DNA from: Vreelandella olivaria
GTDB lineage: Bacteria > Pseudomonadota > Gammaproteobacteria > Pseudomonadales > Halomonadaceae
Length of the DNA: 64,000 nt
Assembly (NCBI GenBank): GCA_004295565.1
Contig: AP019416.1
Location: 3,348,001 to 3,412,000 of the forward strand
Reading direction: 5' to 3'
The translations under genes and the position numbers were made by a program. Of the stretch, positions 1 through 9,677 are shown in pieces. Numbering within the stretch: the first letter of the stretch is position 1; each line of letters begins with the position of its first letter. Below the pieces are notes generated by a model that made no database searches, had not been told where the DNA came from, and saw only the letters and a list, made by a program, of their open reading frames with translations.

Positions 1-655
1 TAGCAGGGAAGCGTGTTGGCTCCCGCTCACCGCCAAACGCCTGGCGGCCATACACAAACAGATGGACGCCGGGTTCACCGTACTCACCACATAGACGGGT
101 GTGATTGGCCGCCCCTTCGTCAGAAAAAGCAGGCGTTGCAGGCAACACCGGATGGTGGGCGAAGTGCTGTTCGTCGCGGAAAATTGCCTGCAGCACGTGA
201 CCGGTGGTTTGCGGTTCTAAATAGCGGTGAAAGCTGGATTGTAGATTCGCTGGCGTGAAATGTACCCGACTATCCAGTGCATCAATGCTGGGCGTAATAG
301 TGCCCGCATTCGCCGTCCACATACTGGACGCGGAGCATACCGCCCGCAGCAGCTGAGGGGCCTCTTTGCCAGCGCGAGCCAACACGTCGCTATTGCTACC
401 GCTAAAGCCCAAATCGCGCAGTGCGCCAATATCCGGGCGCTGCTGGGGTGGCAGCACGCCCTGGGCGTAGCCCGCGTCCATCAGCGACTTCATTTTTAAG
501 AGCCCCTGCAGCGCGCCCTCTTTGGGGTTGGAGACCAGGCCGCCGTGGCTCATGGAGGCCACGTTGCCTACCGCCAACCCAGAGTAGTTGTGGGTTGGGC
601 CGACTAGGCCATCAAAATTGACTTCCCTGACGCTGCTAATGTCGGCGGCACTCAT
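1..655 (-). CDS. astB: Succinylarginine dihydrolase, N-terminal part (runs off left edge)
   Basis: Second enzyme of the arginine succinyltransferase (AST) pathway. It hydrolyses N2-succinylarginine to N2-succinylornithine, releasing ammonia and CO2 in the cytoplasm. Only the first 218 codons lie in the window; the frame is open to base 1. The N-terminus reads [17 protein letters not shown] and then [10 protein letters not shown], which is characteristic of the AstB family (usually about 445 residues), and no frame break is visible. The ATG at 655-653 overlaps the astD stop as ATGA, so translation is probably coupled to astD. It is the last visible gene of the operon; astE, if linked, would lie to the left. 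The family call is secure. Confidence 0.95.
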   Translation of the reverse strand, partial: MSAADISSVREVNFDGLVGPTHNYSGLAVGNVASMSHGGLVSNPKEGALQGLLKMKSLMDAGYAQGVLPPQQRPDIGALRDLGFSGSNSDVLARAGKEAPQLLRAVCSASSMWTANAGTITPSIDALDSRVHFTPANLQSSFHRYLEPQTTGHVLQAIFRDEQHFAHHPVLPATPAFSDEGAANHTRLCGEYGEPGVHLFVYGRQAFGGEREPTRFPA

Positions 656-2124
656 AGGCTCACTCCCGGCGGCAGGGTCTCGGGCATCTCCAGGCTGTCG
701 GCTTCCATGGAGGCCACCGGGTAGGCGCAGTAGTCCGCCGCATAGAAAGCGCTGGGGCGGTGGTTGCCGCTGTCACCTACACCGCCGAAAGGGGCATCAC
801 CGGAGGCACCGGTAGTTTGGCGGTTCCAGTTGACGATGCCGGCGCGAATACGCAGCAGGAAGTCGTCCCAATCGGCTTGTTCCCCACCAATCAGCCCTGC
901 AGAAAGCCCGTAACGGGTGTTATTGGCAAGCTCTAGCGCCTCATCCCAATCGCCATAGCGGTGGATTTTCAGCAGCGGGCCAAAGTGCTCCTCGTCGGGC
1001 ACGTCCAGGCCGGTCACATCGATCAGCGCAGGACTTAACAGGCTGGTATTCTCCTGCAGGCGCTGCATGCGGTTGATCACCGTGCCGCCCATCGTTTCCA
1101 ACTCCTCTTGAGCCTTGAGCAGGCCGTCTGCTGCCGCCACGCTGACCAAACCGCCATAGAACGGCGCTGGGTTCTCCTCAAACTGCCCGGCCACATGGAG
1201 TTTGGCAATAGCGTCGGAAAGCGCGTCGATCAAGCGGTCACCGACCTCGCCCTGGGGCACCATTAAACGGCGAGCACAGGTGCAACGCTGCCCGCCAGAG
1301 AGAAATGCCGACTGCACAATCGCCAACACCGCTGCACGTTCGTCGTCGATATCCTTCACCACCAGCGGGTTATTGCCGCCCAGTTCCAGCGCCAGAATTT
1401 TATCCAACTGTCCGGCAAACTGTTGGTGCAGCATACCGCCCACTTTGGCGCTGCCGGTAAACAGCAGTCCATCAATATCAGGGTTACCTGCCAGCGCCTG
1501 GCCGACCGGCACACCACCTTGCACCAGATTAATCACGCCTGCGGGAAGCCCGGCCTCTAGCCAGCACTGTAGGGTTAAATCCGCCGTGAGCGGCGTCTGG
1601 TCACTGGGTTTGAAAACCACACAGTTACCCGCCAATAGCGCAGGCACCATATGGCCGTTGGGCAGGTGGCCAGGGAAGTTGTAAGGGCCAAACACCGCCA
1701 TCACGCCATGAGGACGATGGCGCAAGACAGCATGGGTACTTCCGACGACCTTTTCCCGTTCGCCGGTGCGCTCGTTATACGCCTTAACCGACAGCGCCAC
1801 CTTGCCTACCATGGCCCCCGCTTCGGTGCGCGCTTCCCAGAGCGGCTTGCCGGTTTCAGAGGCAATCGCTACGGCTAGGTCTTCACTGCGTGCTTTCAGC
1901 ACCTCGGCAAACCGCTCGACCAGTGCCTGGCGCTCGGCAAAAGGTGTGCGCGCCCAGCCGGGGAAGGCACCGCGGGCGGCTTTCACAGCGGCCGTGACCT
2001 GTTCAGCGCTAGCCGTCGCTGCTTGCCATAGCGACTTGCCAGAAACGGGGTCGTGCTTGCTCAACGGCTCGGCGTCGCCTGCGACCCAGGCGCCATTGAT
2101 CAGTTGCTGCTGTTGGGCGTGCAT
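652..2124 (-). CDS. astD: N-succinylglutamate 5-semialdehyde dehydrogenase
   Basis: NAD-dependent aldehyde dehydrogenase that oxidises N-succinylglutamate semialdehyde to N-succinylglutamate, fourth step of the AST pathway. The 490-residue frame is intact and of normal family length. Visible landmarks are the cofactor-binding FKPSDQTP, the LFTGSAKVG loop, the catalytic glutamate in LELGGNNP (about residue 245) and the nucleophilic cysteine in GGQRCTC (about residue 281). The N-terminal [11 protein letters not shown] and the operon position separate it from generic aldehyde dehydrogenases. Its stop overlaps the astB start (ATGA). Upstream, a palindromic repeat separates it from aruG, the only real gap in the operon. 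An SD-like GGAG (in the CAGGAGAG upstream of ATG 2124) supports the start. Confidence 0.95.
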   Translation of the reverse strand: MHAQQQQLINGAWVAGDAEPLSKHDPVSGKSLWQAATASAEQVTAAVKAARGAFPGWARTPFAERQALVERFAEVLKARSEDLAVAIASETGKPLWEARTEAGAMVGKVALSVKAYNERTGEREKVVGSTHAVLRHRPHGVMAVFGPYNFPGHLPNGHMVPALLAGNCVVFKPSDQTPLTADLTLQCWLEAGLPAGVINLVQGGVPVGQALAGNPDIDGLLFTGSAKVGGMLHQQFAGQLDKILALELGGNNPLVVKDIDDERAAVLAIVQSAFLSGGQRCTCARRLMVPQGEVGDRLIDALSDAIAKLHVAGQFEENPAPFYGGLVSVAAADGLLKAQEELETMGGTVINRMQRLQENTSLLSPALIDVTGLDVPDEEHFGPLLKIHRYGDWDEALELANNTRYGLSAGLIGGEQADWDDFLLRIRAGIVNWNRQTTGASGDAPFGGVGDSGNHRPSAFYAADYCAYPVASMEADSLEMPETLPPGVSL

Positions 2125-2147
2125 AAAAAACTCTCCTGTAAACGTCG

Positions 2148-2328
2148 CCTAGGAAACCTCTGATTAACTATTACGCTTGGCCATACTGCGTTAAAAATCG
2201 CCTCGTGCGCGAGTCCGATCAAAATGCTCATTTACACCCCGTAAATTCGCACGCGAATCCGATCCTTTTTTCGTTGATTTTTGCCTTGTCTGGCCTGCGC
2301 TCATCACATTAATCAGAGGCTCCTTAGG
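2148..2328. repeat. 181-bp imperfect palindrome with 20-bp terminal inverted repeats (MITE-like)
   Basis: The ends are CCTAGGAAACCTCTGATTAA (2148-2167) and TTAATCAGAGGCTCCTTAGG (2309-2328). The right end matches the reverse complement of the left at about 17 of 20 positions, with a perfect 11-bp core. The interior is also roughly self-complementary (GGCCA and AAAAATC blocks mirrored on both sides) and has two related blocks around 2203-2224 and 2247-2268 that share CGATC-type sequence. It codes for nothing evident. It lies between aruG and astD, and the aruG stop codon (2324-2326) sits inside the right terminal repeat. The architecture is that of a non-autonomous MITE or a large intergenic palindromic repeat. 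I saw no second copy in this window. Confidence 0.6.
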
Positions 2329-3354
2329 TTTCGAGTAGCCGTAGGGTATCGCCGGTGGCAACGCCTAAGCGCTGCGCTTCTTGTTCGCTTAGCACGATGG
2401 TGTTGTCTTTGCTGGGCGCGCGGCCTACCCAGCTGGCGGTAAAGTGCAGCATCTGAGTGGTAGCGGCCAGCCAGCGGCTGACGCTCTCTTCGCTTGCCCC
2501 GGCAGATACTTCCACCTGGCAAAGCCGTGAGTTGCGAATGGCACGCACGTCATCGATGTACGCCTCCACCGTCGGGCCACCGTCGAAAATATCGATATAG
2601 CCTTCCCAGCGCAGCCCCTCTTTCTTAAGCATCTCCAGCGCTGGGCGGGTGTGGCGATGCACCTGACCAATGCAGGAACGCGCCTCTTCGGCCATAAAAG
2701 TGGTGTAAATGGGAAACTTGGGCATCAGCTCGCCAATAAAGCTCTTCTGCCCCAGGCCGGTTAAGCGGTCAGCTTCGCTGAAATCCATGGGAAAGAAGTG
2801 TTTGCCCAGGCTCTCCCAGAAAGGACTGGTGTTGTTTTCATCGAACACGCCGCGCATTTCCGCCAGTACTTTATCGGGGAAGCGGTCGCGGAACTGGGCG
2901 ATAAACAGCCAGCGTGCTTTGAGAGCAGCGCGCCGTTGCGCAAATGTTTGTTGGCTTCGCCGCGGTATTCCGGGCGCAGAAACAGCGAACACACCTCGGC
3001 ATCACCGGTGTGGTCGGAGCTTAAAAACAGCGTGTCGATGGTGCGGTGCAGATCCAGCTGTACCGAGGAGTGAGCCAAGGTGCCCAACCGGTAGTTGTAG
3101 AACGGCACTTCCCGGCCCACCTGGCCCTCTATGGCGCAGCAGCCAGCGAGTTCGCCACTCACTTCATCCTCCAGCACAAAGAAGTAGAGGCGATCATCCA
3201 CCGGGGTGCGCTCTTCAAAGGCGCTGGCGGCCGCTTCAATCTTACCGGCTAGAAACTCGCGGTTATCCGGCAGCGAGGTAAAGCCAACGCCCGCCTGCTG
3301 CGCAAGCGCCTGAAGCCCATCCAAATCATCACGGGCAATGGGTCGAATGCGCAT
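2324..3354 (-). CDS. aruG: Arginine N-succinyltransferase, beta subunit (one frameshift)
   Basis: Transfers succinyl from succinyl-CoA to the alpha-amino group of arginine (and ornithine), first step of the AST pathway, as a heteromer with AruF. The N-terminal frame starts [15 protein letters not shown], then contains FYNYRLGTLAHSS and LFLRPEYRG. It breaks near 2917, where one base appears missing, and continues with RWLFIAQFRDRFPDK, PFWESLGKHFFPMDF, GLGQKSFIGELMP and a GYIDIFDGGPTVE segment. All are typical of the AstA family (about 340 residues). The ATG overlaps the aruF stop as TAATG. Alpha and beta are assigned by gene order, as in Pseudomonas aruCFGDB. The stop lies inside the adjacent palindromic repeat, so the last residues may have been altered by insertion. 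Confidence 0.88.
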
Positions 3355-4470
3355 TACATTTCTCCTTCATCGAGCGCGTCTACCACAGTGGGTAGCGTCA
3401 GCGGCGCGGCCAATACCGCTCGCCCTTCGGTAACGCCCAACCGCTCAGCGTGCTCCGCTGAGAGCATCAACTGGCCCGTGGGCGAGAGCGCGTAGCGCGC
3501 GACGATACAGCGGAACTCGCCCAGTTTTTGATTGGCAACCAGCGCAGGCTCGGCATCGGGCAACGCGTGTTCAGGACGAATGCGCACCGGGTGCCAGGCG
3601 GCACTGCGGAAGGTTTCCAGCCGCTCGCGCTCGGCTTTGACAATCGGCCCGGCGTCGAAAATATCCACATGCCGCGAGCGCACAAAGCCCTCCGCCAGCA
3701 TCTCCTCCAGCGCCTCTTCGTGGGCGGGGTGTTCGCGACCAATCGCCGCCCGCGCCTGGGGCGTTAGCAGCGGCAAATAGAGCGGAAACTGGGGCATGAC
3801 TTCGGCGATAAAGCTTTTCGAGCGCACCCCGGCAATATGATTCATATCCTGAAAGCTGCGGGCGAAAAAGTGTCGCCCGACGCTCTCCCAGAACGGTGAC
3901 TCATTGCGGGCATCCAGGTAGCCGGGAAACGCCACCGCCAGAATGCGCGAAAAGCGCTCTGGGTACTGGGCGATAAACATCAGCCGCGCCCGGCGCAGCA
4001 GGCTCTCCGCACTGGTGCCTTTATAACGCGGGTTAAGCGAAAAGGCGCACAGCAGGGTGGCATCCGAGACTTCATGGGAGAGCGCCAGCGTCTGTACTTC
4101 ACGGCGAACGTTCAGCTGCTGTGAAGCGTGAATCAGCGTTTCCTGGCGGTAGGTGTAATAGGCCTCATTGGCGCCTGCCTGGGCACGAATAGTGGCCGTG
4201 CCGAGCACTTCCTCGCGACTGTCGTCGGCGAGTACAAACGTATAGTGCTCATCCTCAGGAAACTCGACGTCGCCGTTGAAGGCGTCCTGGGAGCGCGATA
4301 CGCTCCTGGAGCCGTTCGCGATTGGCGGGCAAGTTGGTGAGCCTCGGCACCGCGTGCTCAGCCAGTTGCTCCAGCGCCATCAGGTCAGCCGCTTTAACGG
4401 GTCGAACTACCAGCATTCTCGACGCCTCCCCTTCAGTTAACACGATTGACGCAGCCTGTTGCTCACTCAT
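3354..4470 (-). CDS. aruF: Arginine N-succinyltransferase, alpha subunit (one frameshift)
   Basis: AruG partner in arginine succinylation. The first frame ([20 protein letters not shown], then [17 protein letters not shown]) ends out of frame near 4297, where one base is missing in a GCGC stretch. The second frame then gives [67 protein letters not shown] and [15 protein letters not shown]. It is homologous to the downstream gene across its length, so the pair is an ancient duplication. The ATG overlaps the astC stop (ATGA) and its TAA overlaps the aruG start (TAATG), giving tight translational coupling. Enterobacteria have one AstA, so the two-subunit form points to a pseudomonad/Halomonas-type operon. 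Confidence 0.88.
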
Positions 4471-5681
4471 GCGCTCGCAACTAACCGCTCAATCGCGCGC
4501 TCTAGGCGAGCCATACCCTCGGCGATATCCGCTTCCGGAATCACCAGAGAAGGCGCCATGCGCAGTACGTTCGGGCCGGCGATCAGTGCCATCAAGCCCT
4601 CTTCAATCGCCAGCGGTAGAATGTCTTTGGCCCGCCCTTCATAGGCATCCGACATCTGGGCGCCCATTAGCAGACCCATACCACGAATCTCTTTAAACAC
4701 CCCGTGCTTGCGGTTGATGGTTTCCAGGTGTTCACGGAACAGGTCGTGACGATGTTTAACGCCTTCGAGCACCTCAGGGGTGTCGATAAACTCAACCGCC
4801 GCCAGGGCGACGGCTGATGCCAGCGCATTGCCACCGTAAGTAGAACCGTGGGTACCCACCACCAGCGATTTGGCCACCGAGTCGATTGCCAACATAGCAC
4901 CAATGGGGAAACCGCCGCCCAAGGATTTGGCACTGGTGAGAATATCCGGCGTGATACCGTAGTTCTTATAAGCGTAGAGCTCGCCGCTACGACCAACACC
5001 GGTCTGCACTTCGTCAAAAATCAGCAACGCATTGTGCTCGTCGCAGAGATCGCGCAGCCCTTGGAGGAATTCTTGGGTGCCCGGCACGATACCGCCCTCG
5101 CCCTGCATGGGTTCGACCATAATTGCACAGGTGTCGTCACCCACTAGCGCGCGGACACTTTCCAGGTCGTTGTAGTTGGCGTGCAAAATGCCGCCAGGTA
5201 CAGGGCCAAAGCCTTGAGAGTACTTTGGTTGACCACCCACGCTCACCGTAAAGAAAGTACGACCGTGGAAAGATTGATAAAACGAGATGATTTTATCTTT
5301 GTGTTCGCCGTGGTTATCCACCGCCCAGCGGCGCGCTAGTTTCAGCGCGGCTTCGTTGGCTTCACCGCCGGAGGAGCATAAGAACACCTTATCGGCAAAG
5401 GTACGCTCGACCAACGTTTTGGCTAGGTTCAGCGCCGGTTCATTGGTGAACACGTTAGAGAGGTGCCACAGCTTTTCGCCCTGCTCTTTGAGCGCATTGA
5501 CCAGCACCGGATGGCAATGGCCAAGGGAGTTAACCGCGATGCCACCAGCGAAGTCGATATATTCTCGCCCCTGCTGATCCCACAAGCGGCTGCCTTCACC
5601 GCGCACAGGAATGACCTGCTGCGGGGAATAGTTAGGCGTCATGTAATGGTCGTAATCCTGACGGCTTGGGGTATGGCTCAT
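4467..5681 (-). CDS. astC: Succinylornithine/acetylornithine aminotransferase
   Basis: PLP-dependent class III aminotransferase converting N2-succinylornithine plus 2-oxoglutarate to succinylglutamate semialdehyde and glutamate; it may also act on acetylornithine. The intact 404-residue frame is of normal length. It shows [19 protein letters not shown] near the N-terminus, the [17 protein letters not shown] phosphate-binding region, the [13 protein letters not shown] aspartate and the PLP lysine in [11 protein letters not shown] (about residue 252). It is the first gene of the operon. Upstream of the ATG are a GGAG about 10 bases away and a TATACT that could be a -10 element (5718-5723 on this strand), but no convincing -35. 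Arginine control by an ArgR/AraC-type regulator is likely from the family, not shown here. Confidence 0.95.
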   Translation of the reverse strand: MSHTPSRQDYDHYMTPNYSPQQVIPVRGEGSRLWDQQGREYIDFAGGIAVNSLGHCHPVLVNALKEQGEKLWHLSNVFTNEPALNLAKTLVERTFADKVFLCSSGGEANEAALKLARRWAVDNHGEHKDKIISFYQSFHGRTFFTVSVGGQPKYSQGFGPVPGGILHANYNDLESVRALVGDDTCAIMVEPMQGEGGIVPGTQEFLQGLRDLCDEHNALLIFDEVQTGVGRSGELYAYKNYGITPDILTSAKSLGGGFPIGAMLAIDSVAKSLVVGTHGSTYGGNALASAVALAAVEFIDTPEVLEGVKHRHDLFREHLETINRKHGVFKEIRGMGLLMGAQMSDAYEGRAKDILPLAIEEGLMALIAGPNVLRMAPSLVIPEADIAEGMARLERAIERLVASA

Positions 5682-5901
5682 GGCACGCTATCTCCAGTGG
5701 AGGAAAGGAATGAAAACAGTATAAGGGGCCAACCAGCTTAACCGCTTTCAGCAATGGGACGGCAAATTATGAATAGCGGCGCTTAGTGATGCTAGTGGCT
5801 ACCTTGAAGAACCCTAAAAGAGTCCCATACTTATTAGCAAGCTATGAAGCTATCCGTTGTGTAGCGAGGTATTGATACTCAGGACGAGAGGAGACCAACG
5901 T

Positions 5902-6695
5902 ATGCATATTGATCTAAGCGGCAAACACGCCATTATCACCGGCTCGACGGCAGGCATCGGTTTTGCAATTGCTCAAGGACTCGCCAATGCTGGCGCTCAC
6001 GTGGTCGTGACAGGACGTACCCAAGCACGCGTTGATGACGCCATCGCCGCGCTTAAAAACGCTACTCCCAATGCGAAGGTAGAGGGTGTAGCGGCTGATC
6101 TCGGCACTGCTGAAGGTTGCCAAACGCTTATTAAGCAGCAGCCCAGCGCGGATATCCTGATCAATAACGTAGGCATTTTCATTCGCAGGACTTTTTCGAT
6201 GTAGATGACGCCACGTGGCAGCAATTTTTCGATATTAATATCATGAGCGCGGTGCGGCTTTCCCGCCACTACGCTCAGGGCATGCGCGAGCGCGACTGGG
6301 GGCGTATTCAGTTTATCTCCAGCGAGTCGGGGATCAACATCCCTAGTGAAATGGTGCATTACGGCATGACCAAGTCGGCGTTGCTCTCCGTCTCTCGCGG
6401 GCTGGCCAAAGTGCTCAGCGGCACCCAGGTCACCGTGAATGCCATTCTCCCCGGGCCGACCCGTTCAGAAGGCGTGCTCAAGATGATTGGGGAAATGGCA
6501 GAGAAAGAGGGTATTTCTCAGCAAGAGATGGAAGAACGCTTCGTGCAGGAGAACCGCCCCTCTTCAATCATTCAGCGTTTGGCGACACCCGAAGAGGTGG
6601 CGAGCATGAGCGTTTACGCTGCCTCGCCCCAGGCCAGCGCCACCACCGGCGCGGCACTGCGTGTGGAAGGCGGCATTGTGGATACCTTAACCTAA
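5902..6695 (+). CDS. Short-chain dehydrogenase/reductase (one frameshift)
   Basis: NAD(P)-dependent oxidoreductase of the classical SDR fold, about 264 residues. The N-terminus has the dinucleotide motif TGSTAGIGFAIA and the NNVG motif. A missing base near 6180-6190 breaks the frame. The second part has FISSESGINIPS and the catalytic YGMTK (YxxxK) preceded by the serine, then NAILPGPTRSEGV. The start ATG 5902 follows GAGAGGAGA. The substrate cannot be deduced. It is transcribed away from the ast operon, with about 220 bp between the two starts, so the region 5682-5901 probably holds divergent promoters. It ends 7 bases before the convergent regulator gene. Confidence 0.85.
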
Positions 6696-6702
6696 TCCTT
6701 GT

Positions 6703-7677
6703 CTAACCCAGGCGCTCCTCCCGCGGTGTCATGCCGAAATGGTGCCGGTAGGCGGTAGAGAAGTGGGCGCCTGAGGAAAATCCCGTGGCAAAGGCAATAT
6801 CGCCTACCGGCCGATCACTCTCTAAGCTGCTTGCGGGCTTCCTGCAAGCGCAAATCGAGGTAGTAGCGGCTGGGCACCGCCTGCAGATACTTCTTAAATA
6901 GCCGCTCCAACTGACGCCGGAAATCCCCAGGTGCTCGGCAAGCTCCAGGGTCGAGAGCGGCTCCTCTATATTGGCTTCCATCAGCGTGACAGCCTCCACC
7001 AGGCTTTGTGGCGCATGGCCCAGGCGGCTGCGCAGCGGCACGTGTTGGCGCTCATCGGCCAGACGAATGCGATCACAGACAAACTGCTCCGACACCTGCT
7101 CCGCCAAACGCGCGCCGTGATGCTGGCCAATCAGCGTAAGCATAAGATCCATGGCCGCGGTACCGCCCGCGCAGGTCAGCCTGTCGCGGTCAATTTCAAA
7201 CAGCTGTTGAGAAAGGGTTACTTGGGGATAGGCCTGGGAAAACGCTTCAAAACGCTGCCAGGGGAGCGTTGCCCGATAGCCTTCAAGCAACCCACAGCGT
7301 GCCAATACCTCTGTGCCTCCGGCCAGCCCCCCCAGAGCCACGCCGCGCCCCTGGTGTCCTCTCAACCACTCATTCAGCTTGGCGGGCAGCGTATAAGGCA
7401 GCGGCGTTGGTGCACATACTAACAGCAGGTCGAGTGGGCCTAGCGCAGTACTTAGCTCATGCTGCGCGATTAGCGAAAGCTGGGCGCCACTGCGCACGGG
7501 CTCGTCATTGAGGCTTAGCGTGACGGTTTGGTAAAGCATCTGCCCACTCAGCTGGTTGGCCATTTGCAGCGGTTCCAGTGCACTGGCGTGGGTCAGTAAC
7601 GAAAACCCCGGCAACAGTAGAAAGGCCACCCGTCGACGGGGCGGCGCTGCCTGTGAGGCTAACGGATTAGGCTGCAT
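6703..7677 (-). CDS. GlxA/ArgR-type AraC-family regulator with DJ-1/PfpI-like domain (hidden double frameshift)
   Basis: Transcription regulator with an N-terminal DJ-1/PfpI (GATase1-like) sensor domain (VAFLLLPGFSLLTHASAL, then LAGGTEVLARCGLL) and a C-terminal AraC-type double helix-turn-helix (LSTLELAEHLGIS, then VGDIAFATGFSSGAHFSTAY, FGMTPREER). The frame looks continuous (324 residues), but about 30 residues between 6830 and 6927 are family-atypical. Reading the next frame there gives RRQLERLFKKYLQAVPSRYY and LDLRLQEAR, the normal AraC sequence, so two compensating indels hide a scrambled first recognition helix. The Pseudomonas regulator ArgR has this architecture and controls aru genes. 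Being near astC, this gene is a candidate regulator of the ast operon, but that is only inferred from position. Confidence 0.82.
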   Translation of the reverse strand: MQPNPLASQAAPPRRRVAFLLLPGFSLLTHASALEPLQMANQLSGQMLYQTVTLSLNDEPVRSGAQLSLIAQHELSTALGPLDLLLVCAPTPLPYTLPAKLNEWLRGHQGRGVALGGLAGGTEVLARCGLLEGYRATLPWQRFEAFSQAYPQVTLSQQLFEIDRDRLTCAGGTAAMDLMLTLIGQHHGARLAEQVSEQFVCDRIRLADERQHVPLRSRLGHAPQSLVEAVTLMEANIEEPLSTLELAEHLGISGVSWSGYLRSICRRCPAATTSICACRKPASSLESDRPVGDIAFATGFSSGAHFSTAYRHHFGMTPREERLG

Positions 7678-7866
7678 GATAACTGATTGAGCTGCTTGAA
7701 AAGATGCGTGAAACGCTGCATGAAAACCGCCATCGCCGTAGGTAAGCGACCATCTTACCCAATTGCGTAGCGGATGGCAGTGTTATGACCACTGCAGCAA
7801 AAACGTGACGCATGAATGCAAATTGCCGGGCGCAAGGCCCGGCAAATAAGAGAGCATAGCTAAGTA

Positions 7867-8081
7867 CTAATTGCCCCGGTTAATAATGCCTAACACGACG
7901 ATACTAACCACAATCACGCCGAGAATGATCACCACTAGAGGGAGCAGCTTATACAGCCCCTCTGGCCGCTTCTTGGCTTCAGGCTGTAGATGCGGTTTTG
8001 AGGTTTCATAATCCTCAGGTACCCGCTCATTGATAATATGCTGCTTCTCTTCTTCCGGGGTTTTGCTTTCCTAGTATCCAT
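7867..8081 (-). CDS. Small membrane protein, about 71 residues (one frameshift)
   Basis: Unrecognised. An ATG at 8081-8079 is preceded by a strong GGAGGTGTTT Shine-Dalgarno. The first codons read MDT. After one missing base near 8072 the downstream frame gives ESKTPEEEKQHIINERVPED, then a basic stretch and one hydrophobic segment, LLPLVVIILGVIVVSIVVLG, ending in IINRGN and TAG at 7869-7867. The layout is a charged cytoplasmic N-terminus and a single C-terminal transmembrane helix, so a tail-anchored small protein. It sits between fabV and the GlxA-type gene, all on the minus strand. It is likely a real gene because SD, length and hydrophobicity agree, but the function is unknown. Confidence 0.6.
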
Positions 8082-8136
8082 AAACACCTCCAGCGTTCCG
8101 GTCGAATTGGGCGGCGCTACCGCCTCTGTGAATGGC

Positions 8137-9347
8137 TTACAGATTCACGACATCAAACGTCACCTCTGGATTGACGTCGGCATCGTAATCGACATCATCA
8201 CGCTCAAAGCCAAATAGCTTCAAGAATTCGTGCTTATAACCAGCATAGTCGGTAATTTCGAATAAGTTTTCAGTGGTAACTTCCGGCCAAAGATCCTGAC
8301 ACGCCTTTTGAACGTCATCGCGCAACTCCCAGTCATCCAAACGCAGGCGTCCAACGTCGTCAGTGGTAAACTCGCCGCGTAGCCCCTTGGCCGAGTAGAG
8401 CTGCTCGCCGAAGAGACGGTTCAACTGATCGATCGTGCCTTCGTGCAGGCCCTGCTCTTTCATAATGCGGTAGACCATGGCGATATACAGCGGCATTACC
8501 GGAATCGCAGCACTCGCCTGGGTGACCACCGATTTGAGCACCGCCACATTGGCACCGCCACCGCTCTCTTTCAGCTTGGCATCGATAGCCGCTGCAGCGC
8601 GGTCAAGGTCTTCTTTGGCTTTACCCAACGCACCGTGCCAGTAGATCGGCCAGGTGATTTCAGTGCCAATATAGCTAAACGCCACGCTCCGCGCACCTTT
8701 AGCAAGCACACCCGCTTGGTCAAGCGCGTCCATCCACAGTTCCCAATCTTCGCCCCCATTACCGTAATGGTGTCGTCGATCTCCTGCTGGGTAGCAGGTT
8801 CCACTTCCGCTTCGATAATCGCATCTTTATTGGTATCGATAGCCGTGGCACGGTAGGTTTCGCCAATTGGCTTAAGGCTTGAGCGTTTCACTTCGCCGCT
8901 ATCCGGCAATTTGCGAACGGGTGATGCCAGCGAGTAGACCACCAGGTCAATCTCGCCCATGTCCTGCTTGATCAATTCAATGGCTTTTTCCCGCGCTTCA
9001 TGGGAGAAGGCATCGCCATTAATCGACTTGCTATACAGCCCTTCCTGCTTGGCGAACTTATCGAAAGCGGCACTGTTGTACCAACCCGCGGTGCCCGGCT
9101 TTTTGTCGGTGGCGGGCTTTTCAAAGAACACACCCAGGGTGTCGGCGCCGTAGCCAAACGCCGCGGTAATCCGGGCAGCCAAGCCGTAGCCGCTTGAAGC
9201 CCCAATGACGAGCACTTTTTTTAGTCCAGCCTGCTTATCCAAGCCGCGAGCACGAGTCGCTTCAATCTGTTCGCGAACGTTCTGCTCGCAGCCAATAGGA
9301 TGCGTAGTGGTACAAATAAAGCCGCGCACTTTGGGTTTAATAATCAC
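8137..9347 (-). CDS. fabV: Trans-2-enoyl-ACP/CoA reductase FabV (one frameshift)
   Basis: NADH-dependent enoyl reductase catalysing the last step of fatty acid elongation, a triclosan-insensitive alternative to FabI. The N-terminus [20 protein letters not shown] is the FabV signature. The NADH-binding loop [15 protein letters not shown] follows, then [16 protein letters not shown] missing G in a GGGG run near 8750 breaks the frame. The second part carries [20 protein letters not shown], whose Tyr and the lysine nine residues later give the Y-x8-K active site of this family. Total length about 403 residues, as usual. The upstream region holds a palindrome and repeated elements listed separately. 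Confidence 0.93.
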
Positions 9348-9677
9348 ATCGAACCTCGTTATCGGATTGATTTCGCTTTTGACATCATAACCAGCGACAT
9401 CGTTTTGCCATAGTCTGTGCCAACGTTTTTGGCACAGTATTGGATATCGTTTTTGCCATGGCAGTGTTATGACTCATAGGGAGTATTCTAGCGGTCTAGC
9501 GGCGCCCTGTCCGCTATTAAGCTATTGTCCGCTGAGCTATTATTCTCCCTTGAGCTAACGACGCTTTCGCGTCACGATAGCCGTCTATGCATGTATATAG
9601 ACACTTAATTGTAGGCACTTATGTTGTAGGTACTTATGTCGGTGCTTATATCAGCAACGACTTACCAAGAGGCGAGC
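9348..9677. promoter_or_regulatory. Divergent intergenic region with palindrome and repeated motif upstream of fabV
   Basis: This 330-bp gap separates fabV (minus) from the next plus-strand gene. It holds a perfect 9-bp inverted repeat, CTGTGCCAA-N5-TTGGCACAG (9415-9437), flanked by two related direct repeats, ATCGTTTTGCCATAG near 9399 and ATCGTTTTTGCCATGG near 9445. The palindrome could be an operator for a dimeric repressor or a hairpin in the fabV leader. The 16-mer ATGGCAGTGTTATGAC (9458-9473) also occurs at 7774-7789 upstream of the GlxA-type gene. The rest (9480-9660) shows only AT-rich sequence with TATATA-like stretches around 9594. I see no gene here. Confidence 0.4.
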
